From NCBI GenBank assembly GCA_015680685.1, contig MNCI01002974.1, positions 9,561 through 73,560 on the forward strand: 64,000 nt of DNA. Reading direction: 5' to 3'. This document shows, piece after piece, positions 23,911 through 34,139 of the stretch. Below the pieces are notes generated by a model that was given only the letters and a program-made list of their open reading frames with translations, searched no databases and was not told the DNA's origin. A program made the position numbers and the translations under genes. The stretch's first letter is position 1, and every line of letters begins with the position of its first letter. Source of the DNA: Gnetum montanum. Lineage: Eukaryota > Streptophyta > Gnetopsida > Gnetales > Gnetaceae.

Positions 23911-23931
23911 CATCCTCGGCAATGGTGCCAA
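23911..23931 (-). promoter_or_regulatory. Primer-binding site of element A (tRNA-Asp-like)
   Basis: On the minus strand, directly after the LTR, TTGGCACCATTGCCGAGGA differs at few positions from TGGCGCCGTTGCCGGGGA, the complement of the plant tRNA-Asp 3' end used by Athila-type elements. It fixes the element's orientation. Confidence 0.75.
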
Positions 23932-24781
23932 TGATGAGCGATGAGGTACCCCTACGCTCAACCATATGAATCACAAGCGTTCATGCATGATCTAGTTGAA
24001 TTCTGTGGATGGGACTAGTTGTGGCATTTAGATCATTATGCTTTGATCATAGTTCATTGTCTTCCCACTTCGACTAGTGGTAGATTTGTCATGTATGATT
24101 TAGTCCAAAGTGAGGCGTATGATGTTTTCTAATTTTATGCTACTCCTAGTGACGAAAAGAGATAAATTGATTAACTAATGAATAATGAAAAATAAAGTCT
24201 AAGTTAGTCTATGACAATGGTATCTGCTCTTAATCATCTATACATGTCTTAGACTTTGTGGAGCTACTTCTAGGATTACCAAGTGTACGTCACTGGTTGT
24301 GCCAAACGATACACCTCTAGGCAACCAAGTATTCCATGATTAAGGCGTACACATTCCTCTTAACAACAGGAAGAGTAAATAACGATAAATGGAAATGTTT
24401 AACTAAAGAAAGAATTTAATAATTAAAACAAAAATATTAATCTAAGTGGATGTTGTAATGATGAAAGTAATTTTGATCTTTATTCCCAGTCATGTAATGT
24501 GTCCAAGTACGTAACACTTGAACAAAGGTGCTGTATGATTACAAACATCACTTTGCGGGCATGCACTAGGAATATTCCAACTCTGGAGAAAACAAATTGC
24601 AAGAGCTCTGCTACTCTGACTAAAAAACTATATCAAAATAGTGAGCCCAAGCCTATATTTATAGAGTAGAGTTTACCCTACAATGTTGGGGCTTTGACGT
24701 TGGGGCACTGATACAAGGCTTCGATATAAGGCTTAGATGTTAAGGCTTCAACGTCAAGGCTAGGCAAAACATGACTCATCA
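23932..24781 (-). repeat. 5' LTR of element A
   Basis: 850 bp, TGATGAG...CTCATCA. On the minus strand a TATA box (CTCTATAAATATAGGC, 24666-24651) lies about 120 bp from the LTR's outer end, so U3 is very short. Confidence 0.9.
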
Positions 24782-24786
24782 ATGAG
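24782..24786. repeat. Target-site duplication of element A (right copy)
   Basis: ATGAG immediately after the terminal CTCATCA of the right LTR. It matches the left copy at 11545-11549. Confidence 0.85.
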
Positions 24787-24899
24787 GTAATCTAAAGTCT
24801 TTAATGATTATCTAATGTAAATTTTGCATTTTAATTTTGAAATTAAAAAGCTAAAAATATTATGGCCTTTTCTGAAGATAAGTAATATTATGTAACTAA

Positions 24900-25490
24900 T
24901 AATCTATGAATTTGTGTTATTATTGAAGTATTAAGCTACAAGTTGTATACAATTTTTGCATGATTTTATATGAGCCAAAGAGGGGTGGCTTTAGTAATTA
25001 GCTCATCATTTAACAAGGATTTGTAAGGAGGCATTATTATATTTCTATATCATTATTCTAAAGTATAATATTGGCTATATATCTTAGATTATGTTCTTAT
25101 AGTCAAATTATTATGGATTGCCTAAGACATACCCTTAGGCTAATAGTAAAGTAGTTGCAAAGAGGCATTAGTTCTAGGCTTCAAACCTAGTACTTTTAAG
25201 TGAAACTCTATTCAAGCTAGCCATTTGACCAGCCACCACCAACCAATGCTTAGTTTTAATACATTGGTATAATTATCTAAATATTTACATTTTCAGTATC
25301 TAAGATTTTGTGCTATGGTTGAAGTATTAAGTTACAAGTTGTATACAATTTTTGGATGATTTTATATGAACCAATACAAGGTGGCTTAGGTAGTTAGCTC
25401 ATGTTTTAATAAGGATTTGCAAGTATGAGGTTTCCCATTCAAATCACACTTGAAGCATTAATATATTGCTATATAATTATTCTAAGGTAT
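24900..25490 (+). mobile_element. Two SINE-like (type 2) copies in a diverged tandem duplication
   Basis: GTGGCTTTAGTAATTAGCTC (from 24984) and GTGGCTTAGGTAGTTAGCTC (from 25381) are plus-strand heads of the same SINE-like family as 10581-11172. The first keeps the TTGGCTATATATCTTAG tail to 25118. The preceding roughly 75 bp (TACAAGTTGTATACAATTTT) is also shared, so the whole segment was duplicated, not just the SINE. The second copy is cut at 25490 by an LTR fragment. Confidence 0.55.
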
Positions 25491-25492
25491 TG

Positions 25493-25930
25493 ATGAGTAG
25501 TGGGTACCACCTACACCTAACCATACGAATCACACGGGTGCATTAGTGATCCAGTTGAAGTTTGTGGATTGAACTAGTGTAGCATCTAGATTGTTAAGCA
25601 TTGATCACATGTTGCCATCTTCTCACTTGGACTAATGGTAGTTTTATCATGTATGGTTTAGTCCAAAGTGAGGCGTATGATTATTGATGTTGTGTAGCCC
25701 TTAAACTAACTGAATAATAATGTAGAAATTAATTATTTAATCTAATTAATAATAAAATTAAATCTAAAATTATCCTAAGGGAAATGAGTATCTATTCCAA
25801 GCTTGCTATACACATCCTAAACTCACGTACCCACTAACTATAGTTAATTAGCAATAAATAGTCCCTACACCCAACCATACAAATCACAAGCATTGCACTA
25901 GCAATCTAGTCGAATTCTATGGACTTTAGT
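25493..25930 (-). repeat. LTR fragments of the A/C family
   Basis: From 25493, TGATGAGTAGTGGGTACC and ACCTAACCATACGAATCAC match the inner end of the A/C-family LTR. A second start-like piece with CCCAACCATACAAATCACAAGC lies at about 25858-25925. Neither is complete. Confidence 0.7.
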
Positions 25931-25949
25931 TTCTAAATGCATCGATAGG

Positions 25950-26669
25950 TGTTAAACCCCAAAATTGGTAGTTTCTAAATCTTAATTACACATTGTTAAT
26001 TATTTAATTAGTGTTTAGTTAATGTTTATTATAGTTATTTTAATTTTTTTAGTTTATTATAGTGATGAGTATTAGTTTATTATCATTAGATTATTATTAG
26101 TTTCTATATACCAAAGACTCAAACTAGAGGTGCAAGTTTTGTTGTTGGGTAGCCTTGTGGTGGTAGTTGAAGAATCCAATTCCTTAATCTACATTGGTGT
26201 TATGTTTTTTGGTTTTTGGTTTTGTTTTTGTAGCAGTAACAGGAATGCACATTGAGGATTTATAGTAGTAATGGATCTGCAACTTGGATGTTGGCACTAT
26301 AATGTGGATGTGTTGCTTCATCAACCACGTTCTTTGACCATGCAACTGTAGTTATTTCCTGCATGTTCCTACAACCATTACCTGCACATGGGTGGTAGGA
26401 GATGCACATTTCTTTGCCACGTGATCGGTGGATGTTACAGTGAACGTTACCTACATAGGTGGTGGCAGTGGATGTTACAGTGAACATTACCTGAGATGGT
26501 GGTGGTGGTGGATGTTACAGTGAACATTACTTGTGTGGATGGTGGCAGTGGACGTTACAGAGAATGTTACTTGTGCAAGTGGTGGTCATGGACATTACAG
26601 TGGATGTTGTGTGTGGGTAGTAATTTCTACAACGAAAGAAACGAAGATAAAGATTAAAGGTATCCAACA
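25950..26669 (+). repeat. Probable 5' LTR of element F
   Basis: It begins TGTTAAACCCC and ends CCAACA, giving a short terminal inverted repeat. The primer-binding site lies about 25 bp downstream. With no second LTR in the window, the boundaries are inferred. Confidence 0.45.
26429..26628 (+). repeat. 40-bp tandem repeat, about 5 copies
   Basis: TGGATGTTACAGTGAACATT (or close variants) starts at 26429, 26469, 26509, 26549 and 26589, an exact 40-bp period. Each unit ends in a GGTGGTGGCAG-like stretch. The array lies near the end of the probable LTR. Confidence 0.9.
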
Positions 26670-26691
26670 CTAAATTTTGCCTGGCTTGTTA

Positions 26692-26712
26692 ATTTGGTGT
26701 CATTGCTAAGGA
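26692..26712 (+). promoter_or_regulatory. Primer-binding site of element F (tRNA-Asp-like)
   Basis: TTTGGTGTCATTGCTAAGGA matches the plant tRNA-Asp-complementary sequence TGGCGCCGTTGCCGGGGA with transitions only. It sits further from the LTR end than usual. Confidence 0.65.
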
Positions 26713-27260
26713 GGCTAGCAGAGTTAATCATCATCAAGAGCTTTGTATATTTTAATTTCATTTTGTAATTTCATATTCTAGGTACCTTTTATTTTATTTT
26801 ATTTTATGTTTCTTTTATTCAAGTAATTTGAGAAATGGTTTCTTTTACTTGTTTTTCTTGCATTAAAAAATCCAAAATAAGAAAAAATCTTAGGAATAAG
26901 CTCCTCTTATTGTACAACTAGCTAAAATTGTTAAACAAGTTACAATTAAAGTTGAGATAGTAGGAGTTATTAAATTAGTTTGTAAATTCCTAGGAATGGT
27001 AGCCCATGAATGTGCCAACGAAGAATGTTCTTGTTAAATGGAATTAACAAAGCAACCAAAGAAACCAACATGAATTCAACCTTCTAGGAGCATTCTTATC
27101 CTTTATAAATGTACAAAAGTCACTCAAAAACAATACCAAGAGGAACCAATACAATCAAGATCTGATTTTTCTTCCTTTGACAACATAAAATCCCAAAGAA
27201 AAAACACAACATAATTTTTCCATATCTTTTAATCCTCTATTTGATATTCCAACTACAACC

Positions 27261-28330
27261 ATGAGTTCAACTACAAGGGCAAGGTCTCAAAATCTAAGTA
27301 CTATCCCAATATCAACTTATGTGACCATAATTGGAGGTATTACCCAACGACTGAGTACTTTGAATTTACAAACTCCACTACCACTCTCTATTTCTATACC
27401 AAATCCTATAGTAACCCCTATAGTAACCTCTACTTACATGATGGGATCATCTTCACATCATACACCTCCTCCATTTTCCTTAGGTTCAATTCCTTTATCT
27501 TTTGGTAGTTTGAGTTCCAATGTTCCAGTTGGTTAGCTCTACTTAGAAAAAACCCTTGTAGAGTTATTGAATCAAAGAATATCCATTATACCTTAGGGAC
27601 CATTATTTTTTCCACAAGGTAGAGATGTAGAGGTTAAAAATATTCATTTATTATCAATTTTAAAAGAACAAATGATGAGGATCTGATTACCCACATAAGA
27701 GAATTTGAAACAACATTAGCCATGTTAGCACCTCAGAGTGGACCTTAAAGGACAAAGTTGATTTTTGGCTACAAATCCTTAGAACACAAATTAGTTCATG
27801 GGATGAATTTAAGAATGCTTTTCTACAAAGATTTCTTTCTAATGATAGGTTGTATTCATTAAGAAAGAAATTAATGAGTTTTATGCAACATGAGAATGAT
27901 GACTATGAGAGTACCTTTGATATATTTAAAGGATTATGCTTAAAAAATCCAAACCATGGATTCCCAGCCCATCAAGTAATTCAAATCTTTGTAGAAGGCT
28001 TATTACCTTATAGTAGGCAAAATTTTGACTTTGCATGTGGAGGAAATATTTTAAATGTGACCCCATAAGATGGTTGGAGAATCATACATTAGTAGATTAA
28101 AGTAAATGTTAGCCAAAACCCAATATTATGCAAGGCATGACTCAACAAACAGAATTGTTAAATAAAAAGGTGGATGAGTTGACATGATTAATTGAAAAAT
28201 AAGCTCATGGAATTTAAGAAGAAATGTGCAACATTTGTGGTAGCCTCCAACATGACCAAACAACCTACCCAACCTTGTTTTATTGTCAAGAGGAAATGTA
28301 AGAGTCAGTAAAGGCTTTTTAACAATTTAA
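27261..28330 (+). pseudogene. Decayed gag of element F
   Basis: The start is MSSTTRARSQNLST at 27261. The capsid-like core is spread over frames at 27640-28070: DLITHIREFE, then after frame changes SSWDEFKNAFLQRF, LRKKLMSFMQHENDDY and GFPAHQVIQIFVEGL. The last two match the retrotransposon gag helix that ends in FxxGL. Around 28225, CNICGSLQHDQTTY is a zinc knuckle whose last Cys is replaced by Tyr. Multiple stops are present. Confidence 0.75.
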
Positions 28331-28934
28331 GAGCCAACCAACAATGAACTTTTCTCAACAACTATTTTACTAACAACAATATCCTCAAAATAACTTTAGG
28401 TCATTTAAAAATCCAACTAGTGAACACTTGGATAAGCTCACCCAAAGCCTTAGTTCCTTCATAGAAGAAAGTAGACAATTCATGAGTGAGACTAGAAGGA
28501 GATTTTAGAACTTAATGAAAAATGAATTACCATCCTAACTTGAACCAAATCCTACATCTCAAAGAAATGGTAAAGAGCAACTAAATTCCATCACTATAAG
28601 GAGTGGAAAAACAATTGAACCTAAACCCCAAAAGAAGGAGAGATTTCAAGAGGTAGGGACACAAGAAGAAATTCAATCACAAATAGTACACGAGGAAGAT
28701 CAACCAACTAGGGAAAAAGAACAACGATTACTCTCTAGGTAACCAGTTTTACCTCTTTTCCCTAAACGATTACAAGAGGATTTTACAACTAAAGCCCATC
28801 TTGAAAAAATGTTTAGTGAATTGTATTTGCATATCCCTTTAGAACAAGTAGTAAAAGACACACCTTTTTACACCACATAGTTAAGGGAATTATGCACTAG
28901 GAGAAGATAGGAAAAAATTCCTAAACAAGTTTAT

Positions 28935-29440
28935 TTGGTTGATAATCTTTCTCAACTTATACAAAATCATGAAATCCCAAAATACCGAGATCCTGGAGTC
29001 CCTACTATCTCAATCAAAATAAATGGCCAAGTAATTAAAAATGGCCTATTGGATTTAAGAGCTAGCATTAAGATCATGCTTCTTGAAATGGCTAGGTCAC
29101 TTGATATACAAGATATGAAAGGAGTAAACATGACAATATCATTGGCTGATGGTTCAAATGTACAACCCATAGGAATAGTAGAGGACTTGATAATTGATGT
29201 AGAAAAAGGAAAATACCCAATTGACTTTGTTATTTTATAAGTAAAAGATCTTTATTATTTTCCTATTATATTAGGTAGACCTTGGTTAGTAACAGCTAAT
29301 GTGGTAATTAATTGTAGATCTGGAAAACTTCAAGTTTTCTTTGCCAATCGTACTTTTACACTAAATATATATGATAAGGTAAAAGAAGATCATTTAAATG
29401 TAGACTTGAAGGAAGCAAGAATGCTCTACACTTTACCCAC
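28935..29440 (+). pseudogene. Aspartic protease remnant of element F
   Basis: NGLLDLRASIKIMLLEMARSL corresponds to the Athila-type motif LxDLGASINLMP, but the Gly after Asp-Leu has become Arg. ADGSNVQPIGIVEDLIIDV follows, and after a stop at 29238 the frame resumes with PIILGRPWLVTA, the Leu-Gly-Arg-Pro end of the domain. The G-to-R change at the active site and the stop indicate inactivity. Confidence 0.75.
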
Positions 29441-30023
29441 TTGAATAATGGCATAAGATAGGGAAAACTTAGTGTTGAATAATTTTGAGGAAGGACCTTT
29501 AGATCCCTCAACTAAAGAACAACAAGATCTCCTTGACCAAAATTTGAATTTGGGTTTAGGGAATATTGGAGAAATAATTCAACCAACAAATAAAGATTCC
29601 TTGGATCTTAGAGAACTATTTAGTACACCTAAGTATGTTTTCCTAGATCATAATAAACCATTAATAATAAATTCTGAACTTACTAATGAGAAAGAAAGAA
29701 AATTATTAGAAGTTCTACGAAGAAAATCTAAGGCATTTGCATGGAGTTATGAGGACCTTCACCAAGGAATCTTACCTAACATCTACCAACTTCATGTTTA
29801 TCTAGAGGACAGTGTAAAACTAGTAAGAATTCCCCCAAGATGAATTAATCTAGCCTTAAAATAAATTGTTAAGGATGAAATTTCAAAACTTTGGAAAGAA
29901 GGAATCATTTATCCAATAGCTAATAGTGAATGGGTAAGTCCCATTACTATAGTACCAAAATAGGGTGGAAAATGGAGAGTTTATGTAGATTATAGAAGGT
30001 TAAACCAAAATAGAAAGAAAGAC

Positions 30024-30853
30024 TGATGAGTGGTGAGAGACCCCTACACTCAACCATACGAATACAAGCGTAGCACAGGCGATTCGGTCGAACTCTATAG
30101 ACTAAGTGCCTACACGCCCATGGAACACTTAGGGTTAATCATTCGTTGTCTTCCCAGACTTACTTGTAGTTTTCATGGTGTATGGTTAAGTAAGTCTGAG
30201 GTATATGATTTTTATAGCTTATTATGTTTTATCTCCTATGCTAATAAGGTGAAGGGTAGAGAGACTAATTACTAACTCTAACTAATGAACTAAGTCTAAA
30301 TTAACTTAGTGTCAGCATCTGTTCGCACTTACCGTACACACCCTAAACCGATGCAACCGTGGCTACCAAACGCTAGTTGTTGCTAGGATCACCACGCGTA
30401 ATGCATGTGCTCGAAGTGGTCGTACTAAGGCACTTAACTAGGAGAGAAGGCTGAGAGAGAGAAAGCAGTAAATAACAAATAATAAATAATAGTAAAAAAA
30501 ATCCTAATTAGCCTATTCCATGCACTGCAAGGTTTATCCAAGAAGCTCATCTTTATTGCCATACACAAACTTGTGTTTAGGTACAATGTTTGCTCGAATA
30601 AAGATCTGTTCACTTTAGGACTCCTACTGCAGGCACATGGAAAATATTCTATCTCTCGAGTGATCAATCTACCAGAGTTTCCCTACTGTCTCGCCTAGGA
30701 TGAGAAAACAAGGGAGAGCCACCTCTTATTTATAGATATGACGGTGCACCGCGATATCGCATACGCGATATCGTGGGACATACACGATATTGCGGGAGAG
30801 GATGCGATATTGCGTACGCGATATCGTGGCTCATGCGATATCGCATCCCATGA
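30024..30853 (-). mobile_element. Solo LTR of the A/C family inside element F
   Basis: It starts TGATGAGTGGTGAGAGACCC, with the ACTCAACCATACGAAT motif shared by the A, C and D LTRs. It ends ATCCCATGA, a slightly mutated CATCA end. It is flanked by AAGAC (30019-30023 and 30854-30858). The minus-strand TATA box is in ATATCTATAAATAAG (30738-30724). It has no internal region, so it arose by LTR-LTR recombination. Confidence 0.88.
30742..30850. repeat. Cluster of GATATC-type palindromes in the solo LTR U3
   Basis: Six GCGATATCG(C/T) or GATATTGCG motifs are spaced 14-20 bp apart between the TATA box and the LTR end. Each is a near-perfect palindrome. Confidence 0.8.
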
Positions 30854-31479
30854 AAGACCATTTTCCATTACCATACATAGATCAAGTTCTAGAAAAATTA
30901 GAAGAACATGAATATTATTACTTTTTGGATGGATTTAGTGGCTACAATCAAGTAGCCATTACCTCTAAAAACCAACGTAAAACAACCTTTACATATTCTT
31001 ATGGATCTTTTGCTTATAAACGTATGCCTTTTGGCCTTTGTCTTGCACCAACTACTTTCCAAAGAGCCATGATCTCAATATTTTCTAATATGTTAGAAGA
31101 TTTTGTTGAAGTTCTTATGGATGATTTTTCAGTCTATGGGAATACTTATGAAGAAACTTTACAACATCTTGAACATGTCTTAGATAGATGTATTGATAAA
31201 AATTTAAAATTAAGTTGGGAAAAGAGTAATTTGATGGTTACAAGTGGCAGAGTGTTAGGACATTTAATTCTAAAGATGGGATAAGGATGGATGATGAGAA
31301 AATAAAAGTCATATTTACACTTCCAGCTCCAACTAATTTAAAGACTCTTCAATATTTTCTAGGAGATGATGGGTATTATAGAAGGTTTATCAAAGACTTT
31401 TCGAAAATTACTAAACCATTATACATGCTCTTATAAAAAGATGTTTCATTTGTTTGGACTAATGACTATTAAGAAGCAT

Positions 31480-32400
31480 TCTTGAAATTGAAAAAATGAG
31501 TAACCAAAACCCCTATATTAAATGCACCTAATTGGGATTATCCATTTGATTTAATGTGTGACACTCGTAACACAGTAGTAGGGGTAGTTTTAGGACAATA
31601 CATTGATCATAAAACACGAGTGATTTATTATGTGTCCAAAAGTTTAGACCAAGCTTAAGTAAACTATAAAACTACAAAAAAAAAGAATTATTAGCTATTG
31701 TATATGCTCCAGGTAAATTTAGACATTATTTAATAGGATATAAAACTACTATATATGTTGATCATTCATTCATTAAATTCTTAGCTACTAAAAAAATGCA
31801 AGAATAATGAGATGGTGCTTATGACTCCAAGAATTTGACCTAGATATTTTAGATAAAAGAGTAAGGGATAATGTAGTAGCAGATAATATTTTAAGGCTAG
31901 AAACTATCGATGAGAATCAAAGAAAAGGAGTCTTTTATGATGAATTTCTTGATGAACAACTTTTTTCTACAAAAAAGGATCCTTGGTTTGCTAATATAGC
32001 GAACTATCTAGCCACTATGAAAACCCCTACCAATTGGACTAAGAAAGAAAAAAAAAAATTCTTATGATATAAAACTAGAGTATATACTGATGATTTAGCC
32101 ATTAAATTCTTAGCTACAAAAAAAAAAAAATAGAAAATGCAAGAATAATGAGATGGTGCTTATTACTCCAAGAATTTGACCTAGATATTTTAGATAAAAG
32201 AGAAAGAAAAAATTTAGTAGCAGATAATCTTTCAAGGCTAGAAACTACTGATGAGAATCAAACATAAGAAATATTTCATGATGAATTTCCTAATGAACAA
32301 ATTTTTTCTACAAGAAAGGATCCTTGGTTTGCTGATATAGCCAACTACCTAGCCACTATGAAAACCCCTACCAATTAGACTAAGGAAGAAAAAAAAAATC
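31480..32400 (+). pseudogene. RNase H region of element F with internal tandem duplication
   Basis: MCDTRNTVVGVVLGQY and VIYYVSKSLDQA, then ELLAIVYA and KFRHYLIGYKTTIYVDHSF, are the RNase H strands and acidic residues. The stretch 31733-32061 (FLATKK, EFDLDILDKR, ADNILRLE) is repeated at 32062-32400 with an offset of 329 bp. Both copies have stops. Confidence 0.82.
31733..32400 (+). repeat. 329-bp tandem duplication in element F
   Basis: ATTAAATTCTTAGCTAC occurs at 31772 and 32101. Phrases such as GATCCTTGGTTTGCT and CTAGCCACTATGAAAACCCC recur in the same order, with roughly 10 percent differences. Confidence 0.9.
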
Positions 32401-32499
32401 TTTCTTATGCACCATATCTAGGTACATTTGGAGTAGCCCATATCTTTATCGAATCCGTAAGGATAACATAGCAAGAAGATGTGTAGCTAAGAATGAACA

Positions 32500-33711
32500 A
32501 CAAGAAATTATACAAATGTGCCATGATGATTTAGGGGGTGGCTACTTTGATAGCAAGTATATCACTATTAAAATCCTTCAAAGTGGATTTTATTGGTCCT
32601 CAATTTTTAAAGATGCACATAATATGTGTAAGAATGTTGTAAATGTCAACGAATGGGAGCCATAACAAAAAGACATGAAATGCCCTTAAAACCAATTTTA
32701 ATAATAGAACCATTTAATGTATGGGGCATAGACTTTTTAGGACCATTTCCACCATCTAATGGATGTCAATACATTTTGGTTTGTATCGACTATGTCATCA
32801 AATGGGTAGAAACAAAAGCCACCGCAACAAATGATGTTAAGGTTGTTGTAGCAGTCTTTAGAGAAAATATTTTAACACATTTTGAAACTCTATGGGCAAT
32901 CATTAGTGATTAAGGAACCCATTTTGTCAATAAAATCATGGAAAAATTCCTCAAGTCTTTTGATATCCAACATAAAATAGTTACTACCTATCATCCTAAA
33001 ACAAATGGGCAAATAGAGAATGCTAATAGAATTATCTTGAATATATTAATAAAAACAATATGTACTAAAGGAAAGGATTGGTGTAAAAAATTACAAGATG
33101 CACTTTTGGCTTATCGGATTACCTATAAACCAAGTTTAGGATATTCACATTATCAATTGGTTTTTGGTAAGTTATGTTTATTACTAGTTCAACTTAAATA
33201 TCAATCTTTATGGTTAGCCCAACAACTTAACTTTGATGAAGCCATGAAGTAAGCTGCTCAAATAAACCAACTTCACAAACTTGACGAAATGTAGGTACTT
33301 GCTCTTGACAAACAAGAAATTGTAAAGAAACAAATGAAGATATTACATGATAAGAATATCTTTAAAAAACACTTTTCCATAGGTGATAAAGTTATTCTCT
33401 ATAATATGAGATTACTTAAATTTCTAGGGAAATTAACAACTAGGTGGAAAGTCCCTTATTTAGTTATCCAACCCCATGATAATGGAAGTATTCTCATACC
33501 ACCTATTGATGATTCCTCAACTACATTCGTAGTTAATGGACAAAGACCTAAGTTATATAATCAACATCACATTCAGAAATCTATAGAAGATGAACTTGTA
33601 GAGCTAAGTGACCCAACTTATTCTATAATTGATGAATTACATAACAACAATTCATTAGAAGTCTTAGCTCTTAAAAATAACCTTCAACAAGACTCTTATG
33701 TTATGGAATAA
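32500..33711 (+). pseudogene. Integrase of element F
   Basis: A degraded zinc-binding segment precedes the catalytic core with VWGIDFLGPFPPSNG (first Asp), WAIISD followed by a stop and GTHF (second Asp), and NGQIENANR (Glu). DALLAYRITYKPSLGYS and a C-terminal GDKVILYNM ... RWKVPYLVI follow. The core residues are present, but stops at 32911 and 33250 prevent one product. The last ORF (33334-33711) is intact to the stop. Confidence 0.88.
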
Positions 33712-34139
33712 ATTAGTATTTATAGTCTACAACTTTTACCTTGAAAAATGTAGAGGGCAATAGGAGATTCTATTATTTGTTGAGACTATAAAGAATTTGG
33801 TAGCATCATGTTTGGAATGCAAGGGAGAAGGATAACTCCACCTACCTTGAGATAAGTATGTTTAAATCCAAAATCCAACTAAGGATGAGCCTTAGATTAA
33901 GAAGTGTCTTACACATAATAAAATTTATTGTGTTTCAACAATATTCTTTAAGTACAAGTTTCATAAGTCAAGGTAGCTAAATAGCTTAGTTTAGGGTAAT
34001 GCTTATTAGTGTTTGGTTTCTATTAAATACTTGATTGGATGAATCTCTAAGGTGGAAAGGACGTGTTATATTGGGCCTAGTTTCTCCGATAGCAAAAAGT
34101 ATCTATTGATATCAAGCCATATGAACAACCCTTACAAAA
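33712..34139. other. Sequence after element F; no 3' LTR recognised
   Basis: AT-rich sequence with no ORF or repeat that I can assign. A polypurine tract and 3' LTR were expected but not found. Confidence 0.5.

Larger units (their letters stand above)
11550..24781 (-). mobile_element. Element A: gag-only Ty3/gypsy LTR retrotransposon (nested host of B)
   Basis: Two LTRs (11550-11797 continued at 18689-19319, and 23932-24781) start TGATGAGCGATGAGG on the plus strand and end ACTCATCA. Both outer edges carry the same 5-bp target duplication ATGAG (11545-11549 and 24782-24786). The primer-binding site next to the right LTR and the polypurine tract next to the left LTR put the element on the minus strand. 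The internal part (19320-23931, about 4.6 kb) keeps gag and a long 3' untranslated region, but no RT, RNase H, integrase or protease is visible. It is therefore a non-autonomous derivative of the family whose pol-bearing member is element C (37540-47449). Element B is inserted in its 3' LTR. Confidence 0.9.
29472..31470 (+). pseudogene. Reverse transcriptase of element F, split by a solo LTR
   Basis: The leader (29472-29843) contains SKAFAWSYEDLHQGI. RT begins about 29870 (GIIYPIANSEWVSPITIVPK, stop, GGKWRVYVDYRRLN). The frame is broken at 30023 by the inserted LTR and resumes at 30859 with HFPLPYIDQVLEKL, FLDGFSGYNQ, MPFGLCLAPTTFQR and VLMDDFSVYGNTY, where the usual catalytic YVDD appears as LMDD. 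Removing the LTR and one copy of AAGAC restores collinearity. Confidence 0.88.
25950..33711 (+). mobile_element. Element F: degenerate Athila-like Ty3/gypsy retrotransposon, 3' LTR missing
   Basis: In order: a probable 5' LTR, a tRNA-Asp-type primer-binding site, gag, protease, RT, RNase H and integrase with a C-terminal GPF/Y-like region ending at 33711. All parts have stops or frameshifts. A solo LTR splits the RT, and a tandem duplication lies in the RNase H region. No 3' LTR matching 25950-26669 is seen in the following 2 kb, so the 3' end has been lost. The protease DLxAS motif and the primer type fit the Athila lineage. Confidence 0.85.

Noticed and set aside
26260-26487. Minus-strand 75-residue ORF
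   Set aside because: It lies across the 40-bp tandem repeat and has no domain.
33712-34139. 3' LTR of element F
   Set aside because: No match to the probable 5' LTR (25950-26669) was seen.
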